A stretch of DNA of 64,000 nt, taken from Belnapia rosea (GTDB lineage: Bacteria; Pseudomonadota; Alphaproteobacteria; Acetobacterales; Acetobacteraceae). Location of the stretch: assembly GCF_900101615.1 (NCBI RefSeq), contig NZ_FMZX01000001.1, positions 868,001 through 932,000 of the forward strand, in the 5' to 3' direction. The notes under the pieces are model-generated. The model worked only from the letters and a program-made list of their open reading frames with translations. It was not told the DNA's origin and did not search any database. Within the stretch, counting starts at the first letter, position 1. Each line of letters starts with the position of its first letter. The position numbers were made by a program, and so were the translations under genes. Below are positions 60,793-64,000 of the stretch, piece by piece.

Positions 60793-61578
60793 ATGCGGAT
60801 GCATCGGACGGCAATGGCGTGGTGCGTGATGATCGGTGCGCTGGCAGCGTCGGGGGACGCCATGGCCACGCAGCGGGATCACGAACAGGGCGCGCCAGGC
60901 CGGGACACGGTGCGCAAGGCCGGGATGTCGGTTCGTCCGGCGGCGGTTCACCGGGTTTCGGGCAAGATGCGTGGTCATGCCGCCCATCGGCGGAGCCCTG
61001 GGCGTACTGTCGTGGCGACGGCGGCCGGGATCTCCTGCGTTCCCTATGCCCGTGCCGTGACCGGGATGCAGGTCAGCGGCAATGGCGGCGACTGGTGGTC
61101 GAATGCCGCCGGCATCTATGATCGTGGCCAGCGGCCGGAGCCGGGCTCGGTGATGGCCTTCCGCGCCACCTCGGGCATGACGCGCGGCCATGTTGCCGTG
61201 GTGCGCGACGTGGTCGGCCCACGCGAGGTGCGGATCGACCATGCGAATTGGGGCGGGCCCGGCATCCCGCGTGGCTCGGTCATGCAGGATGTCAGCGTGA
61301 TCGACGTCTCGGACACGAATGACTGGTCCGCAGTCCGGGTCCAGTCGGGGCGGGACGACAGCGCCTTCGGGCGCGTCTATCCGACCTTCGGCTTCATCTA
61401 CAACCGCCCCGATGACAGCGTGAACACCGGCACCGCCTATGCCGGGCTGCAGCTGCGCCGCAGCACCCGCTACGAGCAGCTGGCCGAGGGGCCGGAGGCC
61501 GGCTCGGCACGCGGCTACCAGTTGCAGGGCCTCGCCCCGCTGCGGAACGCCCAGGCGGCGACCTCCCGCGCGCGCTGA
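60793..61578 (+). CDS. Secreted CHAP-domain peptidoglycan amidase/endopeptidase-like protein
   Basis: A 261-residue predicted exported cysteine hydrolase. Signal peptide at about residues 1-25 (ALAASGDAMA cleavage). A basic Ala/Arg/His-rich linker precedes the CHAP domain (75-215): catalytic Cys82 in ISCVPYARAVTG, His133 in GHVAVVRDV, and HANWGGPGIPRG near 150 with IDHANW as the third active-site contributor. CHAP enzymes cleave stem peptides or amide bonds of murein. A C-terminal 45-residue tail is not recognised. Confidence 0.85.
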   Translation: MRMHRTAMAWCVMIGALAASGDAMATQRDHEQGAPGRDTVRKAGMSVRPAAVHRVSGKMRGHAAHRRSPGRTVVATAAGISCVPYARAVTGMQVSGNGGDWWSNAAGIYDRGQRPEPGSVMAFRATSGMTRGHVAVVRDVVGPREVRIDHANWGGPGIPRGSVMQDVSVIDVSDTNDWSAVRVQSGRDDSAFGRVYPTFGFIYNRPDDSVNTGTAYAGLQLRRSTRYEQLAEGPEAGSARGYQLQGLAPLRNAQAATSRAR

Positions 61579-61709
61579 GCCCTGTCCGGCCGCACGATCG
61601 CATCTTGCGCCGTGGCGCCGCCATGGCACTAGTACGGCATGAGATCGTCGATCCCGGCGCAGGATTCCCCCCGCTCTAGCCCGGCCCCGGGCCGGCCCTG
61701 CTGCCGCTG

Positions 61710-62693
61710 ATGGTGCTCGACATCCGCGGCCTGGCAGTCACCTTCCGGACCGATCGCGGGCCGCTCCGCGCTGTCGATGACCTCTCCTTCTCGGTCGAGG
61801 CCGGCCGCACGCTGGCGGTGGTGGGCGAGAGCGGCTGCGGCAAGTCGGTCACGGCCCTGGCCATCATGGGGCTGCTGCCGCCCAATGCCCGGCTTTCCGG
61901 CTCCATCCGCCTGCACGGGCGGGAGATGTCGACCCTGAACCCGGCCGAATGGCGCCGCCGCCGCGGGCGGGAGCTGGCCATGGTTTTCCAGGAGCCGATG
62001 ACCAGCCTCAACCCCGCCTTCACCGCGGGCGAGCAGGTGGCGGAGGTGCTCCGCCTGCATGAGCGGCTGGGCGAGCGCGCCGCCTTCGACCGCGCCGTCG
62101 CGCTGCTCGACCGGGTGCGCATCCCCGATGCCGCGCGGCGGGCCCGGCAATATCCGCATCAGCTCTCGGGCGGGATGCGGCAGCGGGTGATGATCGCCAT
62201 GGCGCTGGCCTGCAAGCCGCGCCTGCTGATCGCCGACGAGCCGACCACGGCGCTCGACGTCACCGTGCAGGCGCAGATCCTCGCCCTGCTCGACGAGCTG
62301 AAGCGGGAGACCGGGACGGCGGTGGTGCTGATCACCCATGACCTCGGCATCGTCGCCGACCATGCCGACGACGTGGTGGTGATGTATGCCGGGCGGGCAG
62401 CCGAGCGCGCCCCGGCCGCGCGGCTCTTCGCCCGGCCGGAGCACCCCTATACGGTCGGGCTGCTCGGCGCCGCGCCGCGGATCGAGGGCGGGCCAGGGGG
62501 GCGGATGTCGCGGCTGGCGAGCATCGAGGGCACGGTGCCCGACCTGCTCCATCCGCCGGAGGGCTGCCGCTTCGCGCCGCGCTGCCCCTTCCACGGCACC
62601 GACTGCACCCGCCAGCCGCCGCTGGCCGAGATCGAGCCCGGCCATGCCACGGCCTGCTGGCGCGCCCCGCTCGACCAGGTCCTGGCGGCATGA
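61710..62693 (+). CDS. ABC transporter ATP-binding protein, peptide/nickel type (DppD-like)
   Basis: A 327-residue ABC ATPase. Walker A GESGCGKS at 39-46, signature [15 protein letters not shown], Walker [13 protein letters not shown], and the C-terminal oligopeptide/dipeptide region with Cys ([15 protein letters not shown]), which can hold an Fe-S cluster in this family. It powers an importer of peptides, opines or nickel complexes. It overlaps the second ATPase by 4 bases. Confidence 0.92.
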   Translation: MVLDIRGLAVTFRTDRGPLRAVDDLSFSVEAGRTLAVVGESGCGKSVTALAIMGLLPPNARLSGSIRLHGREMSTLNPAEWRRRRGRELAMVFQEPMTSLNPAFTAGEQVAEVLRLHERLGERAAFDRAVALLDRVRIPDAARRARQYPHQLSGGMRQRVMIAMALACKPRLLIADEPTTALDVTVQAQILALLDELKRETGTAVVLITHDLGIVADHADDVVVMYAGRAAERAPAARLFARPEHPYTVGLLGAAPRIEGGPGGRMSRLASIEGTVPDLLHPPEGCRFAPRCPFHGTDCTRQPPLAEIEPGHATACWRAPLDQVLAA

Positions 62694-63733
62694 ACGAGCC
62701 CCTGCTCGAGCTGCGGGATCTCAGGAAGCATTTCCCGCTGCGCGATGCGCTCGGCCGGGCGCGCGGCGCGGTGCGGGCGGTGGATGGGGTCTCCCTCGCC
62801 GTCGCGCGCGGCACGGTGCTCGCCATCGTCGGCGAGAGCGGTTGCGGCAAGTCGACCCTCGGTCGCCTGGCGCTGCGGCTGATCGAGCCGGATGCGGGCA
62901 GCGTGCGCTTCGACGGCGAGGATCTGCGCGCCCTCTCCCCCGCCGCGCTGCGCGCCCGGCGGCGGGACATGCAGCTCATCTTCCAGGACCCCTTCGCCAG
63001 CCTCGACCCCCGCATGACGGTGGGCGCCGCCATCGCCGAGCCGCTGCGGCTGCACCGCATCGTGCCGCGCGGTGGCGAGGCCAGCCGCGTCGCCGAATTG
63101 CTGGAACGGGTCGGCCTGCGTCCCGAAAGCGCGCAGCGCTGGCCGCATGAGTTCAGCGGCGGGCAGCGGCAGCGCATCGCCATCGCCCGGGCGCTGGCCA
63201 GCGGGCCGCGGCTCGTCATCGGCGATGAGCCGATCAGCGCGCTCGACGTCTCGGTCCAGGCGCAGGTGGTGAACCTGCTGGCCGACCTGATCCGCGACCT
63301 GGGCCTGACCTTCGTCCTCATCAGCCATGACCTTGGCGTGGTGCGCCATATCGCCGACCGCGTGGCGGTGATGTATCTCGGCAGCATCGTCGAGGAGGGC
63401 GCGGCGGCCACGGTCTTCGCCGCGCCGCGCCACCCCTATACCCGGGCGCTGCTCGCCGCCGTGCCGGGACGGGGCATTAAGGCCCCGCCGATCGAGGGCG
63501 ATGTGCCGAGCCCCATCGCACCGCCGGCCGGCTGCCGTTTCCACACCCGCTGCCCGCATGCCGAGGCCCTGTGCCGCGAGCAGCCGCCGATCCTGGCGGG
63601 CGGCGACCATCGCGCCGCCTGCCACCTGCAGGACCGCCTGCCGCCAGCGCCGCCCTTGCAGGAGGCCGAGCCGGGCGGTGACCGGCTGCGGCGGCTGCAG
63701 GCTTTCTTCCAACCCGCCGGGACCGAAGCATGA
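62690..63733 (+). CDS. ABC transporter ATP-binding protein, peptide/nickel type (DppF-like)
   Basis: A 347-residue ABC ATPase. Walker [10 protein letters not shown] near 46, signature FSGGQRQRIAIARAL, Walker B LVIGDEPISALD, and C-terminal GCRFHTRCPHAEALC. It pairs with the DppD-like protein as the two NBDs of one importer. ATGA overlaps at both ends link it to the preceding ATPase and the following binding-protein gene. Confidence 0.92.
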   Translation: MNEPLLELRDLRKHFPLRDALGRARGAVRAVDGVSLAVARGTVLAIVGESGCGKSTLGRLALRLIEPDAGSVRFDGEDLRALSPAALRARRRDMQLIFQDPFASLDPRMTVGAAIAEPLRLHRIVPRGGEASRVAELLERVGLRPESAQRWPHEFSGGQRQRIAIARALASGPRLVIGDEPISALDVSVQAQVVNLLADLIRDLGLTFVLISHDLGVVRHIADRVAVMYLGSIVEEGAAATVFAAPRHPYTRALLAAVPGRGIKAPPIEGDVPSPIAPPAGCRFHTRCPHAEALCREQPPILAGGDHRAACHLQDRLPPAPPLQEAEPGGDRLRRLQAFFQPAGTEA

Positions 63734-64000
63734 TCCGCAGAACCCTCCTCGCCGCCCTGGCCTCCCTCGGACTCGCTGGCGCGGCGGAGGCGCAGACGCT
63801 CCGCATCGGCCTGCGGGAGGATCCGGACATCCTCGACCCTACGCTGGCCCGCACCTTCGTCGGCCGCATCGTCTTCGCCTCGCTCTGCGACAAGCTGTTC
63901 GACATCAACGAGCGGCTGGAGATCGTCCCGCAGCTCGCCACCGGCTATGCCTGGGAGGACCCGAAGACGCTGCGCATCACCCTGCGCGAGGGCGTGCGCT
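63730..64000 (+). CDS. Peptide/nickel ABC transporter substrate-binding protein (partial)
   Basis: The first 90 residues of a DppA/OppA-type binding protein, cut by the right edge. A signal peptide (about residues 1-22, ending AEA) is followed by LRIGLREDPDILDPTLAR, the standard start of the SBP_bac_5 family. The start overlaps the DppF-like stop by 4 bases (ATGA). The permease genes presumably lie beyond the window. Confidence 0.9.
   Translation, partial: MIRRTLLAALASLGLAGAAEAQTLRIGLREDPDILDPTLARTFVGRIVFASLCDKLFDINERLEIVPQLATGYAWEDPKTLRITLREGVR

Overview
The window is 64 kb of GC-rich, gene-dense bacterial chromosome from an alphaproteobacterium, most likely Acetobacteraceae (Roseomonas-like). 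This placement is inferred from the base composition, the mltB-rlpA-dac-tmk-holB-metG-tatD gene order, an Asp-type (magnesium-style) HemB, a mitochondrial-type complex I accessory subunit and the metabolic gene set. I see no insertion sequences, phage genes or CRISPR array. It contains about 63 protein genes and three tRNAs. Almost all open reading frames on the opposite strands are GC-driven shadows.

Layout. 1-296: AT-rich, no complete gene, with a candidate LexA box. 297-9333: a long minus-strand housekeeping block: lytic transglycosylase, RlpA, D,D-carboxypeptidase, thymidylate kinase, DNA polymerase III delta', MetRS, TatD, a metallo-beta-lactamase-fold hydrolase and MazG. Three DnaA-box-like sequences lie between the last two. 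9435-16395: MmgE/PrpD protein, then nrdR-glyA-rpiB on minus and metY-like, hemB and an SDR on plus. 16373-22983: esterase, CoA-transferase, aldehyde dehydrogenase, glycerophosphodiesterase with a C-terminal repeat, and an LLM-class oxidoreductase. 22980-29593: an AceE-like transketolase, a three-gene phosphorelay cluster (CHASE3 kinase, single-domain receiver, receiver-HWE kinase) and an LpxR-type outer-membrane deacylase. 29648-36294: tRNA-Ser, L-serine dehydratase, a solitary molybdopterin oxidoreductase, an esterase, an M20 amidohydrolase and a degenerate GGDEF protein. 36295-42330: MATE pump, DsbA-like protein, aldo/keto reductase, dadA with a divergent Lrp-type regulator, and an aldose epimerase. 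42334-42943: tRNA-Arg, a REP-like double palindrome, the complex I subunit and tRNA-Pro. 43250-48507: minus-strand catabolic and transport genes.

48699-54299 is the most distinctive region: a tightly overlapping operon of coxG, coxD (MoxR ATPase), coxE (VWA), a split XdhC pair and a fused molybdopterin-binding/MocA protein. This is a maturation kit for a CO-dehydrogenase-type molybdenum hydroxylase, but the catalytic subunits (small, medium, large) are absent from this window. 54300-64000: amidase, two unrecognised small genes, MFS exporter, epoxide-hydrolase-like enzyme, Gfo/Idh/MocA dehydrogenase, RidA, a secreted CHAP protein, and the start of a peptide/nickel-type ABC importer operon cut by the right edge.

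Genes working together: the envelope/replication block (297-9333); the metY-hemB pair, translationally coupled by ATGA; dadA with its divergent regulator; the cox maturation operon; and the dppD-dppF-SBP operon. Two F420-type luciferase-like oxidoreductases raise the question of whether this organism makes deazaflavin F420. All functions are assigned by reading motifs; no database search was run.
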